This document shows, piece by piece, positions 46,616 to 57,516 of a stretch of DNA of 64,000 bases (its first letter is position 1; every line of letters begins with the position of its first letter). The notes beneath the pieces are model-generated. The model searched no databases. It was not told where the DNA came from and worked only from the letters and a program-made list of their open reading frames with translations. The DNA comes from Campylobacter concisus (GTDB lineage: Bacteria; Campylobacterota; Campylobacteria; Campylobacterales; Campylobacteraceae). Both the position numbers and the translations under genes were made by a program. Location of the stretch: positions 767,372 through 831,371 of the forward strand of contig NZ_JAAKYZ010000001.1 of NCBI RefSeq assembly GCF_015229955.1, in the 5' to 3' direction.

Positions 46616-47996
46616 TACTTCTAAAAGAGAAAAGGTTGAGTTTAGCCCTATTAAAGATGGTGAGGTAAGCATCTATTTGTGCGGTCCAACGGTCTATGAC
46701 GATGCGCATTTGGGACATGCAAAGTCAGCCGTTAGCTTTGATCTTTTAAGAAGAGTCTTAAAAGCGCTTGGCTACAAGGTCAAATTTGCAAGAAACTACA
46801 CCGACATAGACGATAAAATTTTAAATAAAATGGCGCAAACTGGCCAAAGTTTAGAAGAGATAACAAATAAATATATAGCACACTACGAGAGCGACATGGG
46901 CGCTTTAAACGTGCTTGATCCAGACTTTAAACCAAAGGCTACGCAGTGTTTGGAGGCGATCATTAGCTACATCAAGGTGCTTATGGATAGAGGTGTGGCG
47001 TATAAAACGAGTGATGGAATTTACTTTGATACGAGCAAGGATAGTGGCTATTTTAGCATTAGCGGCAAGGACAATAACACTGATCTTATCGCCAGAGTGG
47101 CAAGTTTTGGAGAGAAAAGAGACGAAAAAGACTTTGTGCTTTGGAAATTTGACGAGAAATGGTACGAGAGCCCATTTGGCAAGGGTCGCCCTGGCTGGCA
47201 CACCGAATGTGTGGCGATGATAAGAGAATTTCTAAGTGACAAAGAAAATGATAAATTTGAGATCGACATCCACGCTGGTGGCATCGACCTGCTCTTTCCG
47301 CACCACGAAAATGAGGCAAGTCAGTGCAGGTGTGCCTATCACAAGAATTTAAGCAAATACTGGATGCACAATGGCTTTATAAAAGTAAATAACGAAAAGA
47401 TGAGCAAAAGCCTAAATAACAGCTTTTTCGTAAAGGACGCCCTAAAAAATGTTCATGGCGAAGTGCTTAGATTTTATCTGCTTACAAGCCATTACAGGGC
47501 TCATTTTAATTATTCAGATGAAGACTTAGTGGCTTCAAAAAAGAGACTTGATAAAATTTACCGCCTCAAAAAAAGGGTCGATGGCGTGCAAGCAGGTGCA
47601 ATAAACGAGAGCTTTAAAAGTGAGCTACTTGAAGCACTAAGTGATGATCTAAATGCTTCAAAAGCACTTGCAAGTGTTGATGAGTTTGTAAAAACAGCAA
47701 ACGAAAGGCTTGATAATAGCCCAAAAGATAAAGCATATAAGGCCGAAGTGGTGGCAAATTTAGAGTTAATAGGCGAAATTTTAGGCATTGCTATCACAAA
47801 CTATGTTGAGTATTTTCAGTTTGGCGTAAGCGACGAGCAAAAAGAGCAGATAAAAAGACTACTTGATGAGCGCACGATAGCTAAAAAAGAGAAAAATTTT
47901 GCAAGAGCTGATGAGATAAGAGATGAGCTTTCCAGCCTAAATATCTCTATCATGGATACGCCAAATGGCGCAGTTTGGGAGAGAAATAATGAATAA
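46602..47996 (+). CDS. cysS: cysteinyl-tRNA synthetase
   Basis: Charges tRNA(Cys). 464 residues. The class I HIGH motif is HLGH (36-39), preceded by the zinc ligand Cys in [26 protein letters not shown] carries further zinc ligands, and the KMSKS motif reads KMSKSLNN. The C-terminal helical domain is complete. The start lies inside murJ, and its stop overlaps the msbA start by eight bases. Confidence 0.97.
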   Translation: MRIFDTSKREKVEFSPIKDGEVSIYLCGPTVYDDAHLGHAKSAVSFDLLRRVLKALGYKVKFARNYTDIDDKILNKMAQTGQSLEEITNKYIAHYESDMGALNVLDPDFKPKATQCLEAIISYIKVLMDRGVAYKTSDGIYFDTSKDSGYFSISGKDNNTDLIARVASFGEKRDEKDFVLWKFDEKWYESPFGKGRPGWHTECVAMIREFLSDKENDKFEIDIHAGGIDLLFPHHENEASQCRCAYHKNLSKYWMHNGFIKVNNEKMSKSLNNSFFVKDALKNVHGEVLRFYLLTSHYRAHFNYSDEDLVASKKRLDKIYRLKKRVDGVQAGAINESFKSELLEALSDDLNASKALASVDEFVKTANERLDNSPKDKAYKAEVVANLELIGEILGIAITNYVEYFQFGVSDEQKEQIKRLLDERTIAKKEKNFARADEIRDELSSLNISIMDTPNGAVWERNNE

Positions 47997-49713
47997 CTTT
48001 GGCTTAAAAGATGTGCTAAAGCGCTTTGGTCCATATTTTAAAGACTACATTCCACACTTTATCCTAGCCTTCATCGGCATGGCTCTCGCAAGTGGCGGAA
48101 CAGCAGTCAGTGCGTATCTAGTAGAGCCAGTACTTAATAAAATTTTTGTTGAAAAAAATGAAACACTGCTTTATATGCTGCCATGTGCGATTATTGCAAT
48201 TTATGTGTTAAAAAATATAGGTACATTTATGCAGGCTTATTTTACGGCATATATTGGGCAAGATACGATTAGAAGATTTCGTGAAAAGATGGTCGAAAAT
48301 TTACTAAATTTGGACATGAAATTTTTTAATGATTTTAGAACAGGAGAGCTAATAAGCAGAACCACGAACGATATAGAGCGCATAAGATCTATTGTTTCAA
48401 GCATCATACCCGAGCTTATTAGAGAGCTTGTAACTATCTTGGGTCTGCTTTGTGTAGTCATCTATCAAAGCCCTAAATTAGCATTTTTTGCACTTGTTGT
48501 TATGCCATTAGCGATTTATCCGATCTCACGCCTTGCTAAAAAGATGAAAAAGATCTCAAAAAAATCACAAGAAAAGACATCTGATATCACCTCAGCCTTG
48601 AGCGAAATTTTTACAAATATCGAGATAATTAAAGCAAATAACGCTCAAAAATACGAGCACTCACGTTTTATTGATGAAAATAATAAATTTTTTAAACTAA
48701 ATCTTAAAACTGTAAAAATTGAGCAACTAGTAAGCCCGCTAATGGAAACAATTGGCTCAATAGGTGTAGCTGCTGTCATCATAATAGGCGGCAAAGACGT
48801 CATCGACGGAAATATAAACATGGGTGCTTTTTTTTCATTTTTAACTGCACTTTTCATGCTCTACACCCCTCTAAAACGTATCGTAAATATATACAATAAA
48901 ATGCAGGATGCGATCGCAGCAAGTGAGAGAACCTTTTTCTTGATGGATAAAGTAAGCCAGATAAAAGATGGCGAAAAAGTATTAAGTGAAGAGATAAATT
49001 TAATTAAATTTAATGATGTCCGCCTAAGCTACGGCGACAAAGAGGTCTTAAAAGGGATAAATTTAGAGGCAAATAAATCAGAATTTATAGCCCTTGTTGG
49101 CTCAAGTGGTGGCGGAAAAACCTCGCTCATGAATCTACTTATGAGATTTTACGACGTAAATAGCGGCGAAATTTTAATAAATGATACAAATTTAAAAGAT
49201 ATCAAGATCCACTCACTTCGCCAAAATATTGGCCTTGTAACACAGCGTGTCTATATCTTTAATGATACGATTGCTAAAAATGTAGCTTATGGCAGAGAAT
49301 TTGACGAAGAAGCAGTCGTAAATGCTCTAAAAATGGCAAATGCCTATGAGTTTGTAAGCAAGCTTGATGATGGTATCCACACCATTTTAAACGAATTTGG
49401 CACCAACCTCTCAGGCGGTCAAAGACAGCGCATCGCCATAGCTAGAGCACTTTATCAAAACCCACAAATCCTCATCTTTGACGAGGCTACTTCAGCGCTT
49501 GATAACGAGAGCGAAAAAGAGATCACAAAAGCGATAAATAATCTAAGAAGCAAAAAGATCATCTTTGTCATCGCTCACCGCCTTAGCACGGTTGAAAATG
49601 CCGATAAGATCGCAGTTTTAAGTGATGGCAAGATCATTGATAGTGGAAGCGACGAGGAGCTTAGCAAGAGAAATGAAATTTATGCAAGGCTTAAGGGCAA
49701 AGCCTTAGTTTAA
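47989..49713 (+). CDS. msbA: lipid A export ABC transporter MsbA-like
   Basis: Half-transporter with fused membrane and ATPase domains; the dimer flips lipid A-core across the inner membrane. The start is placed at [20 protein letters not shown], preceded by GAGAG and overlapping the cysS stop, giving 574 residues, the usual length. Six membrane helices lie in about 15-310, then the ATPase: Walker [11 protein letters not shown]-loop region [12 protein letters not shown], signature [15 protein letters not shown], Walker [10 protein letters not shown], and the H-loop IAHRLST. MsbA is the expected role in this genus, although other lipid exporters look alike. Confidence 0.9.
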   Translation: MNNFGLKDVLKRFGPYFKDYIPHFILAFIGMALASGGTAVSAYLVEPVLNKIFVEKNETLLYMLPCAIIAIYVLKNIGTFMQAYFTAYIGQDTIRRFREKMVENLLNLDMKFFNDFRTGELISRTTNDIERIRSIVSSIIPELIRELVTILGLLCVVIYQSPKLAFFALVVMPLAIYPISRLAKKMKKISKKSQEKTSDITSALSEIFTNIEIIKANNAQKYEHSRFIDENNKFFKLNLKTVKIEQLVSPLMETIGSIGVAAVIIIGGKDVIDGNINMGAFFSFLTALFMLYTPLKRIVNIYNKMQDAIAASERTFFLMDKVSQIKDGEKVLSEEINLIKFNDVRLSYGDKEVLKGINLEANKSEFIALVGSSGGGKTSLMNLLMRFYDVNSGEILINDTNLKDIKIHSLRQNIGLVTQRVYIFNDTIAKNVAYGREFDEEAVVNALKMANAYEFVSKLDDGIHTILNEFGTNLSGGQRQRIAIARALYQNPQILIFDEATSALDNESEKEITKAINNLRSKKIIFVIAHRLSTVENADKIAVLSDGKIIDSGSDEELSKRNEIYARLKGKALV

Positions 49714-49765
49714 GGCGATTTTTGCTAAGATTTGCAGAAATTTTAGGCATTTTAAAGAGGTTAAA

Positions 49766-50839
49766 ATGAGCTTAAACTACAATACTTTAAAATCTATATT
49801 TTTCAAATTTGATCCTGAAACTGCCCACAAGATCGCTGAAGTAGCGATGGTTGGGGCAAATAAAATCTTCCCTGGCTCGCTAAGCTTTTTGGCGCACAAA
49901 TGCGTGGTCGATGACAACGCGCTAAAACAAAATTTATTCTCAAGCACCTATCACAACCCAGTTGGCATAGCTGGTGGCTTTGATAAAAACGCCACTATGT
50001 TTGAGGCGCTAACGGCTCTTGGATTTGGACACTTAGAATTTGGCACATTTACACCAAAACCACAACCTGGCAACGCAAAACCAAGGCTTTTTAGGCTCAT
50101 AGATGAAGAGAGCATCCAAAATGCGATGGGCTTTAACAACGAAGGCTGCGAGGCTATCAAAAATAGAGTAAAAAAGATATATCCTTTTACCATACCGATC
50201 TGGGCAAACATCGGTAAAAACAAGGTTACACCAAACGAAGATGCGATAAAAGACTATGAAATTTTAGTAAGAGAATTTAGTGAAATTTGTGACACCTTCG
50301 TCATAAACGTCTCATCGCCAAACACGCCAAATTTAAGAGCACTTCAAGATGAGAGCTTTATAAAAGAGCTTTTTAGCGTCATTTTGCCACTCACTAAAAA
50401 GCCGATCATCTTTAAAATAGCTCCTGATATGAGCCACGAAGATGCGATCAAGCTTTGTAGCTGCGCGGTAGAAAACGGCGCTAGTGGCGTGCTCGTTTCA
50501 AACACAAGCGTTGATTACTCACTCTCTCACTCGTCAAATTTAAAAGATTTTGGCGGACTAAGCGGCAAGGTGATCGCTAAAAAGTCAAAAGAGATCTTTA
50601 AAGCCGTGGCAGACGAGCTTTACGGCAAGACGACACTTATCGCATGCGGCGGCATAGATAGCGGCGCAAAGGCATATGAGCGCATAAAAATGGGAGCAAA
50701 TTTAGTGCAAATTTTTACAAGCTTTATCTTTAAAGGGCCGATGATCGCAAGAGATATAAATTTAGAAATTTTAGAGCTTTTAAAAAGAGATGGCTTTGCC
50801 TCTATTAGCGAAGCAGTCGGCATAGATGTTAAAAAATAA
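49766..50839 (+). CDS. pyrD: dihydroorotate dehydrogenase (quinone), class 2
   Basis: Fourth step of pyrimidine synthesis, linked to the quinone pool at the inner membrane. 357 residues with an N-terminal helix (about 5-40) for membrane and quinone contact, typical of class 2. FMN-binding and catalytic segments include NPVGIAGGFDKNA, FGTFTPKPQPGN, AMGFNNEG, FVINVSSPNTPNLR (with the catalytic Ser of class 2), IFKIAPDM, SNTSVD, and CGGIDSGAKAYERIKMGA. Confidence 0.96.
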   Translation: MSLNYNTLKSIFFKFDPETAHKIAEVAMVGANKIFPGSLSFLAHKCVVDDNALKQNLFSSTYHNPVGIAGGFDKNATMFEALTALGFGHLEFGTFTPKPQPGNAKPRLFRLIDEESIQNAMGFNNEGCEAIKNRVKKIYPFTIPIWANIGKNKVTPNEDAIKDYEILVREFSEICDTFVINVSSPNTPNLRALQDESFIKELFSVILPLTKKPIIFKIAPDMSHEDAIKLCSCAVENGASGVLVSNTSVDYSLSHSSNLKDFGGLSGKVIAKKSKEIFKAVADELYGKTTLIACGGIDSGAKAYERIKMGANLVQIFTSFIFKGPMIARDINLEILELLKRDGFASISEAVGIDVKK

Positions 50840-50850
50840 AAGGCAAAAGA

Positions 50851-52092
50851 TTGATAAAATTTAATAAAACAAAACTAGAAAACGGACTAGAAATTTATCA
50901 CGTACCAGTAAATCCTGGCTCAAAAGTGATAAGCGTAGATGTCTTTTATAAAGTTGGCTCCAGAAACGAAGTGATGGGCAAAAGCGGCATCGCTCACATG
51001 CTAGAGCATCTAAATTTTAAATCAACCAAAAATTTACGAGCTGGTGAATTTGACGAAATAGTAAAAGGCTTTGGCGGCGTAAATAACGCAAGCACTGGCT
51101 TTGACTACACTCACTACTTCATAAAAGCCTCAAATGAAAATTTAGACAAAACGCTTGGTCTTTTTGCTGAGCTTATGAAAAATTTAAGCCTAAAAGATAA
51201 AGAATTTCAGCCAGAGCGAGACGTGGTGCATGAAGAGCGCAGGTGGCGAACAGACAACAACCCTATGGGATACCTCTACTTTAGACTCTACAACCACGCA
51301 TTTATCTACCATCCATACCACTGGACTCCGATAGGCTTTATAAAAGATATCGAAAACTGGAATATCTCCGACATAAAAGAATTTCACGCCACATACTATC
51401 AGCCCAAAAATGCGATTTTGATGATAAGTGGCGACATCGGCAATGATGAGGCATTTAAACTGGCTAAGAAAAATTTTAGCGATATAAAAAACAAAAGAGC
51501 CATCCCAAAATCTCACTGTAAAGAACCTGAACAAGACGGCACAAGAAGAGCTATCATCTATAAAGATAGCCAAACACAAATGCTAGCTATCGCTTACAAG
51601 ATCCCAGACTTTAGGCATGCTGATCAAGTGGGGTTAAACGCGATAAGCGAGTATCTAGCCACTGGCAAAAGCTCTATTTTGCAGCAGCACCTAGTCGATG
51701 AGCTAATGCTCGTAAATCAAATTTATGCTTATAATATGAGCTGCGTTGATGAAAACTTATTTATATTTTTAGCAGTTTGCAACCCAGATGTCGAAGCAAG
51801 TGTGGTTGAGGCTGAAATTTTAAAGATCATAGATGATTTAAAAAATAAACCAATCGACAAAGATGATGTTTTAAGAGTTAAAAATTTGATAAAAACTGAT
51901 TTTATTTACTCATTTGAGAGTGCAAGTAAAGTTGCAAATTTATATGGCTCATATCTTGCTAGAGGCGACATAAAGCCACTTTACGAGCTTGAAAAAAATA
52001 TCGATAAGATAGATGCCAAGCTTTTAAAAGAGATAGCAAATAAATATTTCAATGAAAAAACCAGCACAACAATAATATTAAAAAAGGAATAA
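50851..52092 (+). CDS. M16 family zinc peptidase
   Basis: 413-residue metallopeptidase starting at a TTG codon with AAAAGG about eight bases before it. The inverted zinc motif HxxEH is H49-M-L-E52-H53, and the third ligand Glu lies in the [16 protein letters not shown] segment typical of the catalytic family. It has one catalytic and one non-catalytic half, as in PqqL-type and processing peptidases. No signal peptide is seen. The substrate is unknown. Position between pyrD and dapA appears conserved in Campylobacter. Confidence 0.9.
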   Translation: MIKFNKTKLENGLEIYHVPVNPGSKVISVDVFYKVGSRNEVMGKSGIAHMLEHLNFKSTKNLRAGEFDEIVKGFGGVNNASTGFDYTHYFIKASNENLDKTLGLFAELMKNLSLKDKEFQPERDVVHEERRWRTDNNPMGYLYFRLYNHAFIYHPYHWTPIGFIKDIENWNISDIKEFHATYYQPKNAILMISGDIGNDEAFKLAKKNFSDIKNKRAIPKSHCKEPEQDGTRRAIIYKDSQTQMLAIAYKIPDFRHADQVGLNAISEYLATGKSSILQQHLVDELMLVNQIYAYNMSCVDENLFIFLAVCNPDVEASVVEAEILKIIDDLKNKPIDKDDVLRVKNLIKTDFIYSFESASKVANLYGSYLARGDIKPLYELEKNIDKIDAKLLKEIANKYFNEKTSTTIILKKE

Positions 52093-52094
52093 AC

Positions 52095-52988
52095 GTGGAA
52101 AATTCGCTTCAAGGTGCGATGACCGCACTCATTACGCCATTTAAAAATCAAAAAGTGGATGAAGTCAGTTTTGAAAAGCTAATAAAAAGACAGATAAAAC
52201 ACGGCATAGATGTCGTTGTGCCAGTTGGAACTACCGGCGAGAGTGCAACACTAACGCATGATGAGCATAGAATTTGTATCGAAATAGCCGTAGATGCATG
52301 TAAAGGCACAAATGTAAAAGTACTAGCTGGTGCTGGTAGTAATGCGACTCACGAAGCTATTGGTATCGCTAAATTTGCTCAAGCTCATGGCGCTGATGGT
52401 ATCCTCTCAGTTGCGCCCTACTACAACAAACCAACGCAGGAAGGGCTTTATGAACACTACAAAGCCATTGCAAATAGCATTGAAATTCCAGTGCTTCTTT
52501 ACAATGTTCCTGGCAGAGTTGGCGTGGATATCTTGCCAGCGACTGTTTTTAGACTCTTTAAAGAGTGTAAAAATATCTATGGCATCAAAGAAGCAACAGG
52601 CAGTATCGATAGATGCGTCGATCTACTGGCTCACGAGCCAAATTTAGTAGTCATTAGCGGCGAAGATGCGATCAACTATCCTATCATATCAAATGGCGGC
52701 AAAGGCGTCATCTCAGTTACTGCAAACCTCTTGCCAGATCAAATTTCACAGCTTACGCACCTTGCGATGAACGAAGAGTACAAAAAAGCAAAACTAATAA
52801 ATGACAATCTATATACGATAAATAAAACACTCTTTTGCGAAAGCAATCCGATACCGATCAAAGCAGCGATGTATCTAGCTGGACTCATCGACTCTTTGGA
52901 GTACCGCTTGCCACTTTGCAAACCAAGTAAAGAAAATTTTAAAAAGATAGAAGAAGTAATAAAAAATTACGAAATAAAGGGTTTTTAA
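52095..52988 (+). CDS. dapA: 4-hydroxy-tetrahydrodipicolinate synthase
   Basis: Condenses pyruvate and aspartate semialdehyde, the branch step to lysine and meso-diaminopimelate. 297 residues from a GTG start with AAAGGA upstream. Schiff-base Lys is K165 (IYGIKEATG), the catalytic Tyr is Y136 (LLYNVPGR) and the GTTGES motif is at 45-50. The stop codon overlaps the next start by one base (TAATG). DAP feeds the peptidoglycan genes in the same region. Confidence 0.96.
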   Translation: MENSLQGAMTALITPFKNQKVDEVSFEKLIKRQIKHGIDVVVPVGTTGESATLTHDEHRICIEIAVDACKGTNVKVLAGAGSNATHEAIGIAKFAQAHGADGILSVAPYYNKPTQEGLYEHYKAIANSIEIPVLLYNVPGRVGVDILPATVFRLFKECKNIYGIKEATGSIDRCVDLLAHEPNLVVISGEDAINYPIISNGGKGVISVTANLLPDQISQLTHLAMNEEYKKAKLINDNLYTINKTLFCESNPIPIKAAMYLAGLIDSLEYRLPLCKPSKENFKKIEEVIKNYEIKGF

Positions 52989-53776
52989 TGAAGGACACAC
53001 TAAACGAATTTAAAGGTAAAACGCTAGTCATCAGTGGCGGCACTAGAGGTATCGGCAGAGCTATAGTTGAAGAATTTGCAAAAGCCGGCGTAAATATAGC
53101 ATTTACCTACAACTCAAACGAAGAGCTTGCAAAAGAACAAGTAAAAGAGCTTGAGACTACTTACAAGATAAAAGCCAGAGCCTACGCGCTAAATATCCTT
53201 GAGCCAGAGACTTATAAAGAGCTATTTTTAAAGATAGATGAGGATTTTGATAGGATTGATTTTTTCATCTCAAACGCTATCATCTCAGGTCGCGCAGTAG
53301 CTGGTGGATACACTAAATTTATGAAGCTAAAACCAAGAGGCATAAACAATATTTTTACAGCAACAGTAAATGCCTTTGTAGTAGGCACTCAAGAAGCTGC
53401 AAAACGCATGGAAAAAGTGGGTGGTGGTAGCATCATCAGCCTATCATCGACTGGAAATTTAGTATATATCGAAAACTACGCAGGTCACGGTACAGCAAAA
53501 GCAGCCGTTGAAGCCATGGCAAGATACGCTGCGACCGAGCTTGGCGAGAAAAATATCCGTGTAAACGTCGTAAGTGGCGGTCCTATCGAGACAGACGCGC
53601 TAAGAGCCTTTACAAACTACGAAGAGGTGCGCGATATGACAGCAAAGCTTAGTCCACTAAACCGCATGGGACAGCCAACTGACCTAGCCGGAGCATGTCT
53701 ATTTTTGTGCTCATCTAAGGCTAGCTGGGTAACTGGACATACATTTATAATAGATGGCGGCACAACTTTTAAATGA
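52988..53776 (+). CDS. SDR oxidoreductase with a FabL-like enoyl-ACP reductase active site
   Basis: 262 residues. Rossmann nucleotide motif SGGTRGIGRA (16-25) and the ISNA motif of classical SDRs are present. The active Tyr and Lys are six residues apart (Y164-x6-K171, in NYAGHGTAK) instead of three, the spacing of enoyl-ACP reductases FabI and FabL. With a classical nucleotide motif it is closer to B. subtilis FabL than to FabI. Probable role: last reduction of fatty acid elongation with NADPH, either instead of or beside FabI. It is translationally joined to dapA by TAATG. Confidence 0.78.
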   Translation: MKDTLNEFKGKTLVISGGTRGIGRAIVEEFAKAGVNIAFTYNSNEELAKEQVKELETTYKIKARAYALNILEPETYKELFLKIDEDFDRIDFFISNAIISGRAVAGGYTKFMKLKPRGINNIFTATVNAFVVGTQEAAKRMEKVGGGSIISLSSTGNLVYIENYAGHGTAKAAVEAMARYAATELGEKNIRVNVVSGGPIETDALRAFTNYEEVRDMTAKLSPLNRMGQPTDLAGACLFLCSSKASWVTGHTFIIDGGTTFK

Positions 53777-53809
53777 GAAGATTGAAATTTTAAGCATAAA
53801 GGCATATTT

Positions 53810-54355
53810 GTGAGTTTAAATTTACCAAACGCATTGGCATTTTTTAGGATACTGCTGGCTCCGCTTATGTTTTTTATGCTCGTAAATTCGCCAGGAATTT
53901 TTACACAAATTCACATAAGCTGGATAAATTACTTCGCAGCTCTTATTTTTGTGATCGCCTCGGTGACTGACTTTTTTGACGGCTACATCGCCAGAAGCTG
54001 GGATCAAAAGACCAAGCTTGGCGCTATCCTTGACCCGCTAGCTGATAAGATGCTGATCTTGGCTGCATTTTTAGGCCTTATGATGCTTGGTAGAGCGAGC
54101 GCTTGGGCTGTTTATCTAATCTTGGTAAGAGAATTTTTTATAACTGGCTTTCGTGTCGTGATGGCAAGTGATGGTGTAGAGGTTGCGGCCTCGATGGCTG
54201 GCAAAGTAAAAACAGTCTCGCAGATGTTTGCTGTTGGATTTTTACTGATGAGCTGGCCTGGTGGTGAGCTTTTACTCTGGATCGCTGTTGCGCTCACACT
54301 TTATTCTGGATTTGAGTATATTTTTGCCTATGTAAAGGCGATGAAAAAGAGTTAA
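53810..54355 (+). CDS. pgsA: CDP-diacylglycerol--glycerol-3-phosphate 3-phosphatidyltransferase
   Basis: Makes phosphatidylglycerol phosphate at the inner membrane. 181 residues from a GTG start with AAAGG upstream, about five membrane helices. The full CDP-alcohol phosphotransferase motif is visible: D54-x2-D57-G-x2-A61-R62-x8-G71-x3-D75-x3-D79. A 195-base gap with a TAGCTAAAA/TTTTAGCTA hairpin separates it from rseP. Confidence 0.95.
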   Translation: MSLNLPNALAFFRILLAPLMFFMLVNSPGIFTQIHISWINYFAALIFVIASVTDFFDGYIARSWDQKTKLGAILDPLADKMLILAAFLGLMMLGRASAWAVYLILVREFFITGFRVVMASDGVEVAASMAGKVKTVSQMFAVGFLLMSWPGGELLLWIAVALTLYSGFEYIFAYVKAMKKS

Positions 54356-54459
54356 AATTTCTTTCACTCGTAAGACCAAAAGTTTTTACTTGCAAAATTT
54401 ATATAAATAATAAAAAACTTCATTTTCTAAATAAGTAAAATTAAGTTAAAAATTTCCCC

Positions 54460-54482
54460 TAGCTAAAAGAATTTTTTAGCTA
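54460..54482. terminator. possible terminator hairpin after pgsA
   Basis: A perfect 9-bp stem (TAGCTAAAA / TTTTAGCTA) with a five-base loop lies in the gap between pgsA and rseP. No clear T-run follows on the plus strand, so termination is only possible, not certain. Confidence 0.35.
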
Positions 54483-54550
54483 AATGCCGTTTGAGAGTAA
54501 ATTTATAATTTTTGGCTAAAATCTCATCAATTTTTCAAAAAAGGTAAGTT

Positions 54551-55660
54551 TTGAAAGGTATTTTCTTCACGCTAGTCCTACTTTGCCTTGGGCTTTATGC
54601 GTATTCATTTTATTTTTTAGTGACCGTTTTAGCCATTAGTTTTCTCATATTTTTTCATGAGTTTGGCCACTTTTTGGTGGCAAGAATGCTTGGAGTAAAG
54701 GTAAATACCTTTAGTATCGGCTTTGGCGAAAAAATTTACACCAAAAATATTGGTGGCACCGACTACTGCCTAAGCGCGATCCCACTTGGTGGATATGTAC
54801 AGCTAAAAGGACAAGACGACACCGACCCAAAGGCCAAAAACTACGACCGTGATAGCTATAACGTGCTAAGTCCTATAAAGCGAATTTACATCCTCTTTGC
54901 AGGGCCATTTTTTAACTTTATCTTGGCGTTTTTTTTATACATTTTGCTTGGATCTATCGGAGTTGAAAGACTTGCACCAAGTGTAGGCCACATAGCTGAA
55001 GGCTCGGCAGCTGCGAGCGCTGGACTAGCTAAAAATGATAAAATTTTAGCAATAAACGGCGTAAAGATAAACGAGTGGGACGAGATCAGTAAAAATGTAA
55101 AGCTCGAGCCAAGCACCATTTTAATAGACCGCAACGGCTCAAATTTGACTATAAATTTGACACCAAAGATTGGCGAGACGATAAATTTATTTAATGAAAA
55201 GGTTCAGCGTCCGCTCATTGGAATTTCTCCAAATGGCGAAGTAGTAAAAATTTATTATACAGGCCTAAATAGTCTAAAATTTGCTTATGACGAAACACTC
55301 GAAGCCTCAAAGCTTATCTTTAAAAGCTTTACTAAGTTAGTAAGCGGAGCGGTGCCGCTAAAAGAGGTCGGTGGTATCGTGCAGATCGCTGATGTCACTT
55401 CAAAAGCCGCAAAAATAAGTCTTGGCGTACTTTTGACGATCGTCGCTTTAATCTCAGTAAATTTAGGTGTCCTAAATTTATTCCCCATCCCAGCACTTGA
55501 TGGTGGGCACATACTTTTTAACTTATATGAGCTAATTTTTAGACGTGAGGTAAATGAGCGAGTGCTTACAACGCTTACTTACTGCGGCTGGGCGCTACTG
55601 CTTGGCATAATGGTACTTGCAACTTTTAATGACATTATGAGATTAAGTGGAGGTTTATGA
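54551..55660 (+). CDS. rseP: RIP metalloprotease RseP (site-2 protease)
   Basis: Intramembrane zinc protease. 369 residues from a TTG start with AAGG eight bases upstream. The zinc motif HEFGH is at 36-40 within the first membrane helices, one PDZ domain follows (about 145-220, LAPSVGHIAEGSAAASAGLAKNDKILAINGVKI), and the second catalytic motif is NLFPIPALDGGH near residue 315. E. coli RseP cleaves the anti-sigma factor RseA and signal-peptide remnants; Campylobacter lacks the RpoE system, so other targets are likely. Its stop overlaps yggS in ATGA. Confidence 0.94.
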   Translation: MKGIFFTLVLLCLGLYAYSFYFLVTVLAISFLIFFHEFGHFLVARMLGVKVNTFSIGFGEKIYTKNIGGTDYCLSAIPLGGYVQLKGQDDTDPKAKNYDRDSYNVLSPIKRIYILFAGPFFNFILAFFLYILLGSIGVERLAPSVGHIAEGSAAASAGLAKNDKILAINGVKINEWDEISKNVKLEPSTILIDRNGSNLTINLTPKIGETINLFNEKVQRPLIGISPNGEVVKIYYTGLNSLKFAYDETLEASKLIFKSFTKLVSGAVPLKEVGGIVQIADVTSKAAKISLGVLLTIVALISVNLGVLNLFPIPALDGGHILFNLYELIFRREVNERVLTTLTYCGWALLLGIMVLATFNDIMRLSGGL

Positions 55661-56295
55661 TGATAGTTTTAAAAGAGCTACTTGAAAAAATCGAAAATTT
55701 AAGCAAAGATGTGACGCTCATCGCCGTTAGCAAAAATGTGACAAGTGCTGAAGTAAGAGAGCTTTATGCGCAGGGGCAAAGAAATTTTGGCGAAAATAGA
55801 GTCCAAGAGCTAGCCAAAAAAAAGCTAGAACTGCAAAATTTTACTGATATAAAATGGCATATGATCGGCCGCTTGCAAAATAACAAAATAAATCAAATGG
55901 TAAGCCTAAAGCCCACACTTTGGCAAAGCTGCGATAGCTTTGAAAGAGCTGTAGAGGTCGATAAAAGGCTTAGCTACAAGCTAGATACCTTGCTTCAGAT
56001 AAACTCGGCTGATGAGGATACAAAACAAGGCGTAAGCGTAGCAAATGCGGCAGAAATTTATGAGCGTATCCAAAGCGAGTGCAAAAATATCAATCTAAAA
56101 GGCGTGATGAGTATCGGAGCGCATGTGGATGAGCCAAAAGAGATTCAAAAGAGCTTTGAACTAACTTATAAAATTTTTGATAGCCTAAAGCCAAAAGGCG
56201 CAACTATCTGCTCGATGGGCATGAGTAGTGACTTCGAGCTAGCGATAAAATGTGGCTCAACTATGATCCGCCTTGGGACAATGCTTTATCTATAA
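55657..56295 (+). CDS. YggS/PROSC family PLP homeostasis protein
   Basis: 212-residue single-domain alanine racemase-like TIM barrel that binds pyridoxal phosphate. PLP Lys is K26 in LIAVSKNVT. Other markers: QRNFGENRVQELAKK, IKWHMIGRLQNNKIN and the CSMGMSSDFELAIKCGSTMIRLGTMLY end. The family balances PLP pools and lacks racemase activity. Two ATG codons adjoin; the first overlaps the rseP stop. Confidence 0.93.
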   Translation: MMIVLKELLEKIENLSKDVTLIAVSKNVTSAEVRELYAQGQRNFGENRVQELAKKKLELQNFTDIKWHMIGRLQNNKINQMVSLKPTLWQSCDSFERAVEVDKRLSYKLDTLLQINSADEDTKQGVSVANAAEIYERIQSECKNINLKGVMSIGAHVDEPKEIQKSFELTYKIFDSLKPKGATICSMGMSSDFELAIKCGSTMIRLGTMLYL

Positions 56296-56378
56296 ATTTA
56301 TTGCTTTTGTCTGATTTGCCTCTGCTGCTGGGGCTCAATAGATTTTTACTAAAAAAGACTTGAGCGAAAAATTAAAAT

Positions 56379-56948
56379 TTAATATTTAGCGTCAGCTAAA
56401 ACTAGAGCAAAAAGTACTTTTACGCCAGCTTTTTCTAGAGTATTTCTAGCCTCAAGTATCGTTGTGCCAGTGGTTACGATATCGTCTACTAAAATAACTG
56501 GCGCAGTGATCTTTTTTAGGATTTTAAAATTTCTTGGGTTATTTTGTCTAAATTGCAAATCCTTACCACTATAGCTGACCTTGCTTGTTGCATGCAGTGC
56601 ATGAAATATGGGTTTTAGATTTTTAGCCCTTAGTGCATTTGCCAAAATAGCCGTATGCGAATAGCCGTAATGCACTCTATCATCTATCGGCAGAGCATAG
56701 ACTTGCTCTGGAAAGCTAAAGCTTTTAAAAAATTGATTAAATGCAAATTTGGCTAAGTTTTTATATATAAAATATCCGTGCATTTGGTGCTTGGAGTGGA
56801 TGAGTTCTTTTATTTCAGAGTAGCCGTAAAAGCTATAAATTTTAAAGCCCTCTAGTTCTCTTACTATCGGGCTTGGCTCACTTAAAATTTGTGAGCAAAT
56901 TTTACAAAATGTATTTAGCGTAAAGCTCTTGCAAAACGCACAAAACAT
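56379..56948 (-). CDS. ComF-family phosphoribosyltransferase-like protein
   Basis: 189 residues. An N-terminal zinc-finger-like cysteine set (MFCAFCKSFTLNTFCKICSQIL) precedes a PRTase domain with the PRPP-binding motif VILVDDIVTTGTT (about 150-162). ComF proteins take part in DNA uptake; in this genus many strains are naturally competent, so such a role is reasonable but inferred. It shares one base with the upstream lipoprotein stop. Confidence 0.88.
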   Translation of the reverse strand: MFCAFCKSFTLNTFCKICSQILSEPSPIVRELEGFKIYSFYGYSEIKELIHSKHQMHGYFIYKNLAKFAFNQFFKSFSFPEQVYALPIDDRVHYGYSHTAILANALRAKNLKPIFHALHATSKVSYSGKDLQFRQNNPRNFKILKKITAPVILVDDIVTTGTTILEARNTLEKAGVKVLFALVLADAKY

Positions 56949-57505
56949 TAGCTATTTAAAATAGCAATTGCTGTGCGTTTGATGGCATCATTTATGATCT
57001 CTGTTAAAAATGATTTAAATGCTCCACCTGTGCGAATTAACTCAAATTTGGTTTGATTATTTGAGATATTTTTAACGATACTTTGATCGCCTTTTTGGAT
57101 CTTAAGTGTGATCTTAATATTACCTTTTGTATTATCAGTGCCGTATCCGCTCATATTTGCTTCAAACTCGTTGATAAAAATTTCAACTACGACGCCACCC
57201 ATGCCATTTACATTTGCACCGCGCGCCATAAGCTCTTTTTTGAGCGAATCACTAAAATAAGTAGCAAGATCGTTTTGAAGCACGACATATTCTTTTACGG
57301 TACCTTTGCTATCAGTGATCGTAGCAATGGTACTTTTATTTTTTCGGTTATCATGTACTGCGCTTATATAGGCCTCAAAGCCGCTATTTTGCTGGCTCGC
57401 AGCAGCCTTATATGGATCAAATGCGACAACACTTTGACTTGGTGCACAACCAGTTAAAAATAAAACAAAAAGTCCAAAAATAGCTAAAAATTTAAATTTA
57501 TTCAT
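56948..57505 (-). CDS. YajG-like lipoprotein
   Basis: 185 residues with a lipoprotein signal: hydrophobic core and lipobox FLTG-C20. The mature part carries a stretch (AAASQQNSGFEAYISAVHDNRKNKSTIATITDSKG) and the ATYFSDSLKKELMARGANV and VVEIFINEFEANMSGY pattern seen in YajG/DUF-type outer-membrane lipoproteins. Probably anchored in the outer membrane. It lies 11 bases after another lipoprotein gene, and both may form one envelope complex. Confidence 0.78.
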   Translation of the reverse strand: MNKFKFLAIFGLFVLFLTGCAPSQSVVAFDPYKAAASQQNSGFEAYISAVHDNRKNKSTIATITDSKGTVKEYVVLQNDLATYFSDSLKKELMARGANVNGMGGVVVEIFINEFEANMSGYGTDNTKGNIKITLKIQKGDQSIVKNISNNQTKFELIRTGGAFKSFLTEIINDAIKRTAIAILNS

Positions 57506-57516
57506 CGTTTTTCCTT

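Noticed and set aside
56333..56365. Hairpin GCTCAA/TTGAGC between yggS and comF as a terminator
   Set aside because: The stem is interrupted and no T-run follows on either strand; position between convergent genes is suggestive but not enough.
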